Below are positions 1 through 8,263 of a DNA stretch of 64,000 nucleotides, piece by piece. The stretch spans positions 24,954 to 88,953 of the forward strand of contig DATGQD010000026.1 of NCBI GenBank assembly GCA_035304385.1. The letters run 5' to 3'. The DNA comes from ZC4RG29 sp035304385 (GTDB lineage Bacteria; Bacteroidota; Bacteroidia; Cytophagales; Cyclobacteriaceae). Each line of letters starts with the position of its first letter. The stretch's first letter is position 1. A model generated the notes under the pieces. That model did no database searches, had not been told where the DNA came from, and saw only the letters and a list, made by a program, of their open reading frames with translations. The position numbers were made by a program, and so were the translations under genes.

Positions 1-2
1 AC

Positions 3-1901
3 GTGGCGGACCCGTACGCAGACAAGATCCTCGACCCGGAAGATGTATACATCCCCGCGTCGGTGTACCCGGGTCTCAAACCGTATCCCGCCGCCGCGTT
101 GCATTCGGAATGGTATTTCAATCGGGTCGCGGTGTTGGAAACCGGAACGGCACCATATGAATGGCAAGCTGACGATTACGTTAAGCCGGCGAAGGAAGAG
201 GTTGTAATCTATGAGTTGCTCATCCGCGATTTTTTTGAAGCTGGCGAGCGCTCCTATCAGAATCTCGTCGACACAATATCCTATTTCAAACGCCTCGGCG
301 TTACGGCGATCGAGCTCATGCCGGTCATGGAATTCAACGGCAATGAGGGATGGGGCTACAACCCGACCTTTATGTTCGCGCCGGACAAGTATTATGGTAC
401 ACGGCAAAAGCTAAAAGAATTCATAGACCGTTGCCACCAGGAAGGAATAGCCGTAATCCTCGACATCGTAATGAATCATCAGGACTTGCCTAATCCCTAC
501 GTGATGATGGATTTCGATTTCGGCACTATGAAGCCACTGGCTGACAACAAGTGGTTCAATACGGATGCAAGGCACCCTTTCAACGTGTTCTACGACATGG
601 ATCACGAAAGTGCGTATACCCAGGCCTACCTGGATACTGTAGCGCATTACTGGTTGAACGAATACAAGGTCGACGGCTTTCGATTCGACTTGTCGAAGGG
701 CTTCACGCAGACGAACAATCCGACGAACGTCGGCGCCTGGTCCGCTTATGATGCAAGCCGCATCGCACTACTGAAACGCATGGCCGATGTGATCTGGGAA
801 CACACTCCGGACGCATGGATCATACTCGAGCATTTTGCGGCGAACGAAGAAGAAAAGGAGTTGGCGGAATATCGGGCAGACGAGGGGAAAGGCATGCTGG
901 TTTGGGGAAACCTGAATCACGCTTTCAACCAGAATACGATGGGTTACCCCGAGGAGTCGGACATCAGCTGGATAGATTACCAGGAGCGGGGCTGGAGCGT
1001 TCCGCACGTTATCGGATACATGGAAAGTCATGACGAAGAACGCCTCATGTACAAGAACCAGGCATTCGGTAATGTATCGGGTAGCTATTCGGTTAAGGAC
1101 CCGGCCATCGGACTGCAACGTACGGAAGCGGCGGCCTTGCTGTTTTACCTGACGCCCGGACCGAGAATGTTGTGGCAGTTCGGTGAACTGGGCTACGATC
1201 AAAGTATTAACCGGTGCGAAGACGGAATGATCAGCGACAACTGCAGACTATCGCCCAAACCAACAGGGTGGAGTCTTCGTGATGAAAGTCCGCGCAGGCG
1301 ATTGTTCAATCGTACCGCCGACCTGATCCGGCTGCGTGGCGAATACCCGGTCTTCACCGACGGCACCGCCGAATTCGGTGGGGGCGCCACGCTGTTGAAG
1401 CAAGTCACGCTCCGGAACAACCCGTACACGGCCAGTCCGGCAAACACCGACGAAATGAATGTCAAGCTGGTGGTAAACTTCGGCCTTACGGCACAGGGAA
1501 TTGTCGTGGAGTTCCCGCATACCGGCACGTGGTACGACTACTACGCGCACGGTGCACCGCTTGACGTTACTTCAACGGCTACGGCAGTAAACCTTCAGCC
1601 GGGAGAGTATAGGCTGTACACCGATGTGCCCATAGAAAATCCGTTGGTAACCGCGGTCGCTGACGAAAGAAAGCCTTACCTCCAGGTGTTTCCCAACCCC
1701 GTACGATCTCATATCCACATAGCTTCGGACAGTGAAGTCGTCACCGAAATTACAGTCAGGAATATGCTCGGTCAATCCGTTGCATTGCAACGGCAGGAGG
1801 ACAACCAATGGAGCATGGAGGGGCTGACGCCGGGTCTGTACATCGCTGAAATCCAAACCTTGCGTCACCGATATGTCGTCAAACTAGTAAAGGAACCATA
1901 A
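3..1901 (+). CDS. GH13 alpha-amylase-family glycosidase with T9SS sorting domain (5' end outside window)
   Basis: Secreted alpha-glucan hydrolase, probably acting on starch or glycogen-like chains. The frame is open to the left edge, so the true start and probably an N-terminal beta-sandwich domain are missing. Visible GH13 regions, numbered from base 3: DIVMNH near residue 154, GFRFDLSKG with the presumed nucleophile D229, IILEHF with the presumed acid/base E276, and ESHDE with H343/D344. The last ~75 residues (from PYLQVFPNPV) form a type A type IX secretion sorting domain, so the enzyme should cross the outer membrane and be anchored or released. Two bases separate its stop from the next amylase gene, so they are probably co-transcribed. 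Substrate specificity cannot be read from sequence. Confidence 0.88.
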   Translation: MADPYADKILDPEDVYIPASVYPGLKPYPAAALHSEWYFNRVAVLETGTAPYEWQADDYVKPAKEEVVIYELLIRDFFEAGERSYQNLVDTISYFKRLGVTAIELMPVMEFNGNEGWGYNPTFMFAPDKYYGTRQKLKEFIDRCHQEGIAVILDIVMNHQDLPNPYVMMDFDFGTMKPLADNKWFNTDARHPFNVFYDMDHESAYTQAYLDTVAHYWLNEYKVDGFRFDLSKGFTQTNNPTNVGAWSAYDASRIALLKRMADVIWEHTPDAWIILEHFAANEEEKELAEYRADEGKGMLVWGNLNHAFNQNTMGYPEESDISWIDYQERGWSVPHVIGYMESHDEERLMYKNQAFGNVSGSYSVKDPAIGLQRTEAAALLFYLTPGPRMLWQFGELGYDQSINRCEDGMISDNCRLSPKPTGWSLRDESPRRRLFNRTADLIRLRGEYPVFTDGTAEFGGGATLLKQVTLRNNPYTASPANTDEMNVKLVVNFGLTAQGIVVEFPHTGTWYDYYAHGAPLDVTSTATAVNLQPGEYRLYTDVPIENPLVTAVADERKPYLQVFPNPVRSHIHIASDSEVVTEITVRNMLGQSVALQRQEDNQWSMEGLTPGLYIAEIQTLRHRYVVKLVKEP

Positions 1902-1903
1902 CC

Positions 1904-3754
1904 ATGAAAAGACTGCGCCTTGTGCTCGTGATGTTCGCCGTGGCAGCGACGTCCTTCGCACAAAAGAATACCTTGACCATCGATCGTGTCGAGCCGCCGT
2001 TTTGGTGGACCGGTATGGAGAACGAACATCTGCAGATTCTTGTGAAGGGGTCAGATCTTTCGGCCACGTCCGTAGCGGTCGACTATCCCGGTGTGGAGGT
2101 TACGTCCGTCACACCTGCGGCCCATTCCGGATTTCTTTTTGTCGACTTGAAGATCTCCCCTGAGGCCAAATCCGGCGAAGTGCTGATCTCGTTTACAAAG
2201 GGAAAGCGGACGCGCAAGTACACCTATGAGTTAAAGGATCGTGCGCCGCGCGACGGTCGCCATGCCGGACTGACCGAGCGCGACGTCATCTATCTCATTA
2301 CACCCGATCGCTTTGTCAATGGGGATCCGGACAACGACGTCGTAAAGGGCATGAAGGAAGGCATCAACCGTTCCTTTCCAGGGGGAAGGCATGGTGGCGA
2401 TCTGGCGGGAATACTCTCGAAGCTTGACTATATCGAAGACCTCGGCGTTACCACGCTGTGGCTTAACCCGGTCCAGGAAAACAATATGCCGGAGTATTCC
2501 TACCACGGGTACGCGATCACTGATTATTACAAAATAGATCCCCGCTATGGCACGAAAGAAATGTACGTCAACCTGGCGTCGGAACTGCATCGTCGCGGGA
2601 TGAAACTCGTAATGGATGTGATTTTCAATCACTGTGGACTTGAGCATTGGTGGATGAAGGACATGCCCTTCCCGGATTGGGTGCATGACTATCCCAACTA
2701 TGAAGTGACCAATTACGCCATCGCTGCGTTGTCAGATCCGCATGCTGCGGAACGCGACCGGCGGCAAATGGAAAAGGGATGGTTTGTTCCGACAATGCCT
2801 GACCTGAATCACGACAACCCTTTCATGGCGACATACCTTATCCAGAACACGATCTGGTGGATCGAGTATGCCGGACTTGACGGGCTGCGTGTCGACACCT
2901 ACCCGTACAACAATAAAGATTTTATGGCCCGCTGGGCGCAAGCCATAGCCCGTGAGTATCCCGATCTGTATGTGGTCGGTGAAACGTGGATTGGCAGCGC
3001 AGCGCAGGTTGCCTGGTGGACAGACCGCGGGCCGGACCATAAGGGGTACAACTCACACACGCGCGCGATGGCCGACTACCCGCTTTACTTTGCGATGCTC
3101 AACGCCTTTCGCGAAGGAGGAAACGTCTATGCGTTGTATGAAGCGCTAAGCCACGATTTTCTTTATCTCTATCCTGAAGCACATAAGGTATTTGCGGATA
3201 ACCATGACGTAGACCGAGTCTTTCACAGCGTGGGAGGGGATATGACCCGCTTCCGTCAGATCATGACGTTCCTCCTGACGACACGCGGAATACCGCAGAT
3301 CTACTATGGCACGGAAATTCTGCTGAAGGGGTCTGGCGACCATGGCGTAATACGCGAAGATTTTCCGGGCGGCTGGGCCGGCGACAGCCGCGATGCATTT
3401 ACGGAGAAGGGCAGGACGGAAGCCGAACAACAGGCATATGCATACCTGCGCAACTTGCTGAACTGGCGCAAGCAGAGTGAAGCGATTGCCGAAGGTACCC
3501 TTAAGCACTTTATCCCTCATGATAATTTATACGTCTATAATCGTAAATCTGCCAATGAGTCTGTGCTGGTTATGATTAACAACAGCGATGCAACGGCCAC
3601 CCCGGACATGACGCGCTTTGCCGAGGTGCTGACAGGCTACGCGTCGGCAAAGGATGTGCTTTCGGGGAAGACATTTAATCTGAATTCGATTTCAATAGCG
3701 CCACACACTTCCGTGGTGCTTGAATTGAGGGGAGGCGACGGCGCCACGGAGTAA
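1904..3754 (+). CDS. GH13 cyclomaltodextrinase/neopullulanase-like enzyme (SusA-like)
   Basis: Exported alpha-glucan hydrolase of 616 residues, likely periplasmic. Residues 1-19 are a signal peptide ending SFA-Q. Residues ~25-110 resemble the cyclomaltodextrinase N-terminal domain (IDRVEPPFWWTGM). The catalytic barrel shows MDVIFNH near 238, GLRVDTYP with nucleophile D331, VVGETW with acid/base E360, and FADNHDVDR with H435/D436. A C-terminal beta domain follows. Unlike its upstream neighbour it has no T9SS domain, which suggests division of labour: outside cleavage by the first enzyme, periplasmic cleavage of imported oligosaccharides by this one. It is two bases downstream of that gene and followed by a clear terminator. 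Confidence 0.9.
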   Translation: MKRLRLVLVMFAVAATSFAQKNTLTIDRVEPPFWWTGMENEHLQILVKGSDLSATSVAVDYPGVEVTSVTPAAHSGFLFVDLKISPEAKSGEVLISFTKGKRTRKYTYELKDRAPRDGRHAGLTERDVIYLITPDRFVNGDPDNDVVKGMKEGINRSFPGGRHGGDLAGILSKLDYIEDLGVTTLWLNPVQENNMPEYSYHGYAITDYYKIDPRYGTKEMYVNLASELHRRGMKLVMDVIFNHCGLEHWWMKDMPFPDWVHDYPNYEVTNYAIAALSDPHAAERDRRQMEKGWFVPTMPDLNHDNPFMATYLIQNTIWWIEYAGLDGLRVDTYPYNNKDFMARWAQAIAREYPDLYVVGETWIGSAAQVAWWTDRGPDHKGYNSHTRAMADYPLYFAMLNAFREGGNVYALYEALSHDFLYLYPEAHKVFADNHDVDRVFHSVGGDMTRFRQIMTFLLTTRGIPQIYYGTEILLKGSGDHGVIREDFPGGWAGDSRDAFTEKGRTEAEQQAYAYLRNLLNWRKQSEAIAEGTLKHFIPHDNLYVYNRKSANESVLVMINNSDATATPDMTRFAEVLTGYASAKDVLSGKTFNLNSISIAPHTSVVLELRGGDGATE

Positions 3755-3781
3755 CCGTATTATTTTAACCTGAACGTGAGA

Positions 3782-3809
3782 GGCGGGTCGTTGTACCCGC
3801 CTTCTTTTT
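3782..3809 (+). terminator. Rho-independent terminator after the amylase pair
   Basis: Perfect 7-bp stem GGCGGGT (3782-3788) and ACCCGCC (3795-3801) with a 6-base loop, followed by TTCTTTTT. It ends the amylase transcription unit and separates it from the oxidoreductase operon. Confidence 0.85.
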
Positions 3810-3834
3810 GTGGCCTTGGGAAATTGCTGCATTA

Positions 3835-3850
3835 GTGTGTTAGAACACAC
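3835..3850. promoter_or_regulatory. 16-bp palindrome GTGTGTT-AG-AACACAC, possible operator
   Basis: Perfect 7-bp half-sites around a two-base centre, 60 bp before the start of the Gfo/Idh/MocA gene and outside any coding region. There is no T-run, so it is not a terminator. Its place and symmetry suit a repressor site, but no regulator is encoded next to it. Confidence 0.4.
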
Positions 3851-3910
3851 CCACCATTCGCAGGGAATTTTACCTAACTTACCCGCCTCAGCGACTTAAC
3901 GAAGAGGTTC

Positions 3911-5251
3911 ATGGGTAAATTCGAAAGCAGAAGACGATTCATCCGTAAGGCCGGACTGGCTGCCGTTGCAGCGGTATCAGGTCACTCACTGGCTGCAAAG
4001 ACGCAGACAGCGCATTACCTATCGCGTACAGCCAGGCCTCCGGCTCCGGCGCAAATCAACATTGCATTGATCGGTGCCGGATGGATGGGAACGGAAGATA
4101 CTGTTACCGCACTTTCTCATGATGGTATCAAGCTCGTCGCGGTTTGTGATCTCTACAAAGGACGCCTGGCGCAAGCGCAGGCAAAGTGGGGGAGTCATCT
4201 CTTCCTGACGGACGACTACAAAGATGTGCTCAAGCGTTCGGACGTGCATGCCGTAATAATCGGAACACCTGATCACTGGCATAAGCAGATTTCGGTTGAT
4301 GCATTGAACGCGGGCAAGCACGTGTATTGCGAAAAGCCTATGGTGAAGTCGGTAGACGAAGGCCACGAAGTGATTGATGCCTGGCGGAAGTCGGGCAAGG
4401 TGTTCATGGTGGGAAGTCAGGGACTTTCATCGCTTGGCAATGAAAAGGCAAAGGAACTGTTGGCGGCAGGAGCGATCGGAGATCTTAACTATGCCGAAGG
4501 TTTCTGGGCACGCTTTTCTCCTGAGGGTGCCTGGCAATATCCGATTCCCGGCGATGCATCGGAGAAGACGGTGAACTGGAGTCGGTTTACGGCCAACACG
4601 TCGAAGCGTCCCTTTGATCCGCTTCGTTTTTTCAGGTGGAGGAACTACACGGACTACGGCACAGGGATGTCGGGCGACCTTTTTGTTCACCTCTTTTCAA
4701 GCCTTCACTTTATCGCCAACTCGAATGGCCCGGACCAGGTCAGCGCCATGGGGGGCCTTCGTTACTGGAAGGATGGCCGTGAAGTGCCGGACGTGTTGTT
4801 AGGCATGTTCCAGTATCCTGAAACGTCGGAGCACCCTGGATTTAACTTGTCGTTGCGATGTAATTTTGTAGACGGCACCAGTGGCTCGACCTATCTGAAG
4901 TTGGTGGGCAGCAAGGGCGCAATGGACGTCAAGTGGGATGAGGTGGTGGTCCGGCGGTCGCGCTACGTAGGGTCAGAAGGGCCCGCGCCGGTAGCGGGTG
5001 CAGAGATTGCCCCGGAAGGAAGAAAACGCATGCTGGAGCCGGAAGAATTGGTGTATAAAGTAGAGGAGGGATACAAAGGCGCACACTACGATCACTTCGG
5101 AAACTTTTTTGATGCGATAAGGAATGGTGGTTCGGTTGTCGAGGATCCGGTCTTCGGATTCCGCGCCGCAGCTCCTGCATTGCTCTGCAATGAAAGCTAC
5201 AGCCGCAATACTTTTGTGCGGTGGGATCCGATTAACATGAAAAAACTTTGA
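3911..5251 (+). CDS. Tat-exported Gfo/Idh/MocA family oxidoreductase
   Basis: NAD(P)-dependent sugar or glycoside oxidoreductase of 446 residues. The N-terminus has a twin-arginine signal (SRRRFIRK then a hydrophobic stretch), so it is folded with bound cofactor and exported. Residues ~45-160 are the Rossmann domain with GAGWMG (from 56) and the family EKP motif in CEKPMVKS. The C-terminal half is the alpha/beta substrate domain. The next gene, one base downstream, is a DUF1080 protein; this pairing is known from Bacteroidota pathways in which glycosides are oxidised to 3-keto sugars and then cleaved. The exact substrate is unknown. Confidence 0.88.
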   Translation: MGKFESRRRFIRKAGLAAVAAVSGHSLAAKTQTAHYLSRTARPPAPAQINIALIGAGWMGTEDTVTALSHDGIKLVAVCDLYKGRLAQAQAKWGSHLFLTDDYKDVLKRSDVHAVIIGTPDHWHKQISVDALNAGKHVYCEKPMVKSVDEGHEVIDAWRKSGKVFMVGSQGLSSLGNEKAKELLAAGAIGDLNYAEGFWARFSPEGAWQYPIPGDASEKTVNWSRFTANTSKRPFDPLRFFRWRNYTDYGTGMSGDLFVHLFSSLHFIANSNGPDQVSAMGGLRYWKDGREVPDVLLGMFQYPETSEHPGFNLSLRCNFVDGTSGSTYLKLVGSKGAMDVKWDEVVVRRSRYVGSEGPAPVAGAEIAPEGRKRMLEPEELVYKVEEGYKGAHYDHFGNFFDAIRNGGSVVEDPVFGFRAAAPALLCNESYSRNTFVRWDPINMKKL

Positions 5252-5252
5252 C

Positions 5253-5843
5253 ATGAGAACCCTGATAATTGCAATTCTGGTTGCGGCTGCCGCGTGCGCT
5301 AACGGGCAGAAGACAAAGCTGTTCAATGGGAAGGACCTCTCCGGCTGGAAGGTCTACGGTACCGAGAAATGGTATGTTGAGGATGGGCTGTTGATATCTG
5401 AGAGCGGTCCGGACAAAGAATACGGATACCTCGCGACCGACAAACAGTTTCGCGATTTTGAACTTACCGCTGAATTCAAACAAGAAGCCGATGGCAACAG
5501 CGGCATTTTCTTCCGTTCGAGCATCGAGGGAACGAAGATAACCGGCTGGCAGGCGGAAGTAGCGCCGCCGGGTCATAATACCGGCGGGATCTACGAATCG
5601 TATGGACGCGGATGGTTGATTCAACCCGAGCCTGAGAAAGACAAAGCGCTGAAATATGGCGACTGGAACACGATGAAAATCCGGGTTGTCGGCGGGGTGG
5701 TCGAGACCTGGTTGAACGGGGAACCCATGATCCGTCTTGAAGACGATAAGATCGCTCAGGCTACCGGCAGCATTGCGTTGCAGATCCACGATGGTGGCGG
5801 GATCAAGATCTACTGGAGGAACATTGAGATCAAGGAGCTGTAA
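5253..5843 (+). CDS. DUF1080 (3-keto-disaccharide hydrolase-like) secreted protein
   Basis: 196-residue exported protein with an N-terminal signal peptide (possible cleavage after AAACANG). The rest is a jelly-roll/LamG-like DUF1080 fold with the hallmark opening LFNGKDLSGWKVYG, followed by WYVEDGLLISE and the GIFFRS strand. Characterised relatives cleave 3-keto-glycosides. One base separates it from the Tat-exported oxidoreductase, so the two genes probably form one operon and one oxidise-then-cleave route in the periplasm. The activity here is inferred from family and neighbourhood only. Confidence 0.85.
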   Translation: MRTLIIAILVAAAACANGQKTKLFNGKDLSGWKVYGTEKWYVEDGLLISESGPDKEYGYLATDKQFRDFELTAEFKQEADGNSGIFFRSSIEGTKITGWQAEVAPPGHNTGGIYESYGRGWLIQPEPEKDKALKYGDWNTMKIRVVGGVVETWLNGEPMIRLEDDKIAQATGSIALQIHDGGGIKIYWRNIEIKEL

Positions 5844-5851
5844 ATAGGCGC

Positions 5852-6955
5852 CTACAAAGTCTCCACCTTTCCGGTATGTTGGCGGAAGGCATCCAGAAAC
5901 TGGGCGAACCGATGATCCCAGGTGTTGGAATGGGCGAAGTCGATGCGGGCCCTGACGCGTTCCGGCGTACTTTCCGCATACGCCTTCTCGATCTGTTCGA
6001 TTAAGTCGTCGTTGCCCTGGGTTACGTACACGGTGTGGTCAGGGAATTTCATGTACTTCAGGTTAGGCAATGCACTGATTACGGTGGGTTTTCCCACGGC
6101 CATATATTGCCATACCTTGTTGGGTGTGCCTCCCGGGTTAACGAAGTCGAGGTTGTAGAGCGCGAGCCCGACGTCAAGTTGTGCCAGGGCATCGTAAAGT
6201 TCTTTTCCCTTCAACATGCCTTTTACTGCCGATGGATCCAGGCCCCGCAGTTGGTTGAGATACTCCTGCGTGACCGGCCCGATAATGACCACCTTGAAGC
6301 GATCGTGACCTAATAAGATGTTCACTGCCTCCGGTGAGTACTGCCGTTCGTTGATCACCCCCATAAGGCCTACGACGATCTTGTCGCCGGGCGTGCGGGG
6401 TTGCAAGTGGGAGGCATCCACACCATCCAGAGAGACGCCCAGAGGAATTTCGTAAACGTGAGAATTGTACTGGATAAGTTTTTCCCTCAGGAAATGAGAC
6501 GTGGCCACACAGAACAGCGCATCGCCCGCCATTTTCCTTTCTGAGCGCGAGAGGTATTTGTCGACGAGTGCACTCTTATACTTGCTGTTTCCGGCAAATT
6601 CGTCGTTGCAGTAGTATATCGTCGGAAAATATTGTTTCAGGCGCGTGGCGGTGCAATCGAAATTTACCGCGCTGGCCTCCGGAAACATCTTCTTCAGGCG
6701 GCTGTACAGCCACCGCTGGTACGTTTCATTGATGCCGGGCAGACGGTATCGGAAACGGTAGTCGACCGGGTATGTGGGTTCTACCACCAGCGTGTTCGGT
6801 CCCCCTTCGTAGGTCTTGATTCCCGGCAGGCCCGTCTTGTTACGCGTTACGAATGCTACGCGGAATTTTTTTGCCGCAGCGGCCGTGAACTGGTGTCTCG
6901 CGCGCGGCGCCTCATCCCACGCGGTGATAGTATTGACGATTAAGTCGACTTTCAT
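5852..6955 (-). CDS. Glycosyltransferase, GT-B type (group 1-like)
   Basis: About 367 residues if started at the ATG at 6955 (MKVDLIVNT), preferred over an upstream ATG at 6988 because the first Rossmann strand begins there. The C-terminal half has VVGLMGVINERQYSPEAV and a GGTPNKVWQYMAVGKPTV segment, typical of the donor-binding domain of group 1-like glycosyltransferases. No signal peptide or membrane segment, so cytoplasmic. It is convergent with the DUF1080 gene, ends 8 bp apart, and has no glycan cluster beside it, so its acceptor cannot be guessed. It could serve in capsule or glycolipid synthesis. Confidence 0.78.
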   Translation of the reverse strand: MKVDLIVNTITAWDEAPRARHQFTAAAAKKFRVAFVTRNKTGLPGIKTYEGGPNTLVVEPTYPVDYRFRYRLPGINETYQRWLYSRLKKMFPEASAVNFDCTATRLKQYFPTIYYCNDEFAGNSKYKSALVDKYLSRSERKMAGDALFCVATSHFLREKLIQYNSHVYEIPLGVSLDGVDASHLQPRTPGDKIVVGLMGVINERQYSPEAVNILLGHDRFKVVIIGPVTQEYLNQLRGLDPSAVKGMLKGKELYDALAQLDVGLALYNLDFVNPGGTPNKVWQYMAVGKPTVISALPNLKYMKFPDHTVYVTQGNDDLIEQIEKAYAESTPERVRARIDFAHSNTWDHRFAQFLDAFRQHTGKVETL

Positions 6956-7068
6956 AACTCTCAAACCGCTAATATAATCAATGAGCAAACGACTGACACA
7001 AAGCGCGCCAGGGCAAAGCTTATACTCGCGGTGAAGAAATGAGCATTGGGCTATTGGCGCTGCAATGG

Positions 7069-7080
7069 TGACGAATGTCA
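7069..7080. promoter_or_regulatory. Crp/Fnr-type dyad TGAC-GAAT-GTCA
   Basis: Matches the TGAY-N4-RTCA dyad found upstream of several other genes of this region. It lies 91 bp before the putative start of the NnrS-like gene. A TATGAGAT sequence at 7103 is near the expected -7 position (28.5 bp from centre) but matches TAnnTTTG poorly. Confidence 0.5.
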
Positions 7081-7109
7081 GGATAACTTTTTGGGGTAAC
7101 AGTATGAGA

Positions 7110-7125
7110 TATGATGCGGATCATA
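7110..7125. promoter_or_regulatory. Crp/Fnr-type dyad TATGAT-GCGG-ATCATA
   Basis: A 16-bp dyad with perfect half-sites, extending to 18 bp with flanking A and T, between the glycosyltransferase and the NnrS-like gene. It is one of the most symmetric copies of the TGAY-N4-RTCA motif in the window. No -7 box lies at the usual 29.5 bp; the nearest candidate, TAGGCTTTTG at 7153, has an altered spacer. Confidence 0.6.
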
Positions 7126-7159
7126 TGGATTTCTCACCGCCAGGGCGAAATTTAGGCTT

Positions 7160-8263
7160 TTGAAGGGGCGTATCCGCTTTCGCCAGTTCTTTACTATTGA
7201 AGTGAAAACATACCAGAGAGCTCTCTTTGCTGCATTTGCGTTTGTTAACCTCGTCCTGGGCGTTCTGGCGGGTTTTGGAAGGCTTGGTGTCAGCTTCCCG
7301 CTGTCGCATGCGGTTGTCAACCACGGAGCCGTGATGGTCGGTGGTTTCCTCGGAACCTTGATAACGCTTGAGAAGGTCATTCCGCTAAAGAAGAGGGCAT
7401 ATCTGGTCGTCCCGGTTATCAGCGGGCTTTCGATCCTGCCGTTCATTAAAGGGATGTTCATTACCGGTACCAGTTTACTGGTGGCTGCCAGCATAGGTTT
7501 TGTGATTATTTACCTCGTGTACCTGTCACGACAGCGTGCGCTGTTTCTTTATATAATGCTCGGTGGCGCTGTCTGTTGGCTTATCGGCAACATCTTGTTA
7601 CTGCACGGCCGCTTTTTTCCTGCGGCGTTCCCGTGGTGGATGGGATTCCTTTTGCTGACCATTGTAGGGGAGCGGATAGAACTGTCGAAGTTTCTACCGG
7701 TGACCGACCGTACAAGAGGCTTTTTACTCGGATTTCTGGGTCTGGTGGTGGTTGGGTTCATTATCCCATTTCATCAGTATGGGTCTTATATTGCGGCCGT
7801 CGGGATGATCGGGGTCGCCGTATGGCTCATGCGTTATGATATGGTCAGCGTAAGCCTGCGGAAGACGGGCCTGACGCGCTTTATCGGATATGCGCTCATG
7901 TGTGGATATTGCGCCCTTTTGCTTGAAGGTGTGTTTCTCCTGACATTGCCCAACGTGGCCTTTTCATACGATATCATCGTTCACACCTTTTTCCTCGGGT
8001 TTGTGTTTTCGATGATATTTGCTCATGGACCCATTATCCTTCCCGGCGTGTTGGGCCTCGCTGTAAAACCGTATCATCCCTTTCTTTATGTGCCGCTTGT
8101 GCTGCTCATTTCTTCCCTGCTGATCCGCATCGTTTCGGGTATGGGCCTACTGCCATATGAATTCCGGACGACGAGCGCGTGGATGACGGCCGCGGCCATG
8201 TTGTTTTATTTCGTTACGCTCATTACCACCTTAATCAATGCACGTCGCAAAAGGGCTGTATAG
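7160..8263 (+). CDS. NnrS-like multi-pass membrane protein
   Basis: About 367 residues with roughly 10-12 hydrophobic segments. Histidines sit in or beside helices (H50, H55, H149, H275, H289). The segment VHTFFLGFVFSMIFAHGP resembles the H...G...H pattern of NnrS, a haem- and copper-containing membrane protein linked to nitric-oxide metabolism. No ATG is available at the N-terminus: TTG 7160 or GTG 7202 are the candidates, and GTG 7202 would start the protein just before the first helix. It overlaps the next membrane gene by 26 bp and is followed by hemN, with two Crp/Fnr-type dyads upstream, all consistent with a role in NO or anaerobic respiration. The family call is tentative. Confidence 0.6.
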   Translation: MKGRIRFRQFFTIEVKTYQRALFAAFAFVNLVLGVLAGFGRLGVSFPLSHAVVNHGAVMVGGFLGTLITLEKVIPLKKRAYLVVPVISGLSILPFIKGMFITGTSLLVAASIGFVIIYLVYLSRQRALFLYIMLGGAVCWLIGNILLLHGRFFPAAFPWWMGFLLLTIVGERIELSKFLPVTDRTRGFLLGFLGLVVVGFIIPFHQYGSYIAAVGMIGVAVWLMRYDMVSVSLRKTGLTRFIGYALMCGYCALLLEGVFLLTLPNVAFSYDIIVHTFFLGFVFSMIFAHGPIILPGVLGLAVKPYHPFLYVPLVLLISSLLIRIVSGMGLLPYEFRTTSAWMTAAAMLFYFVTLITTLINARRKRAV

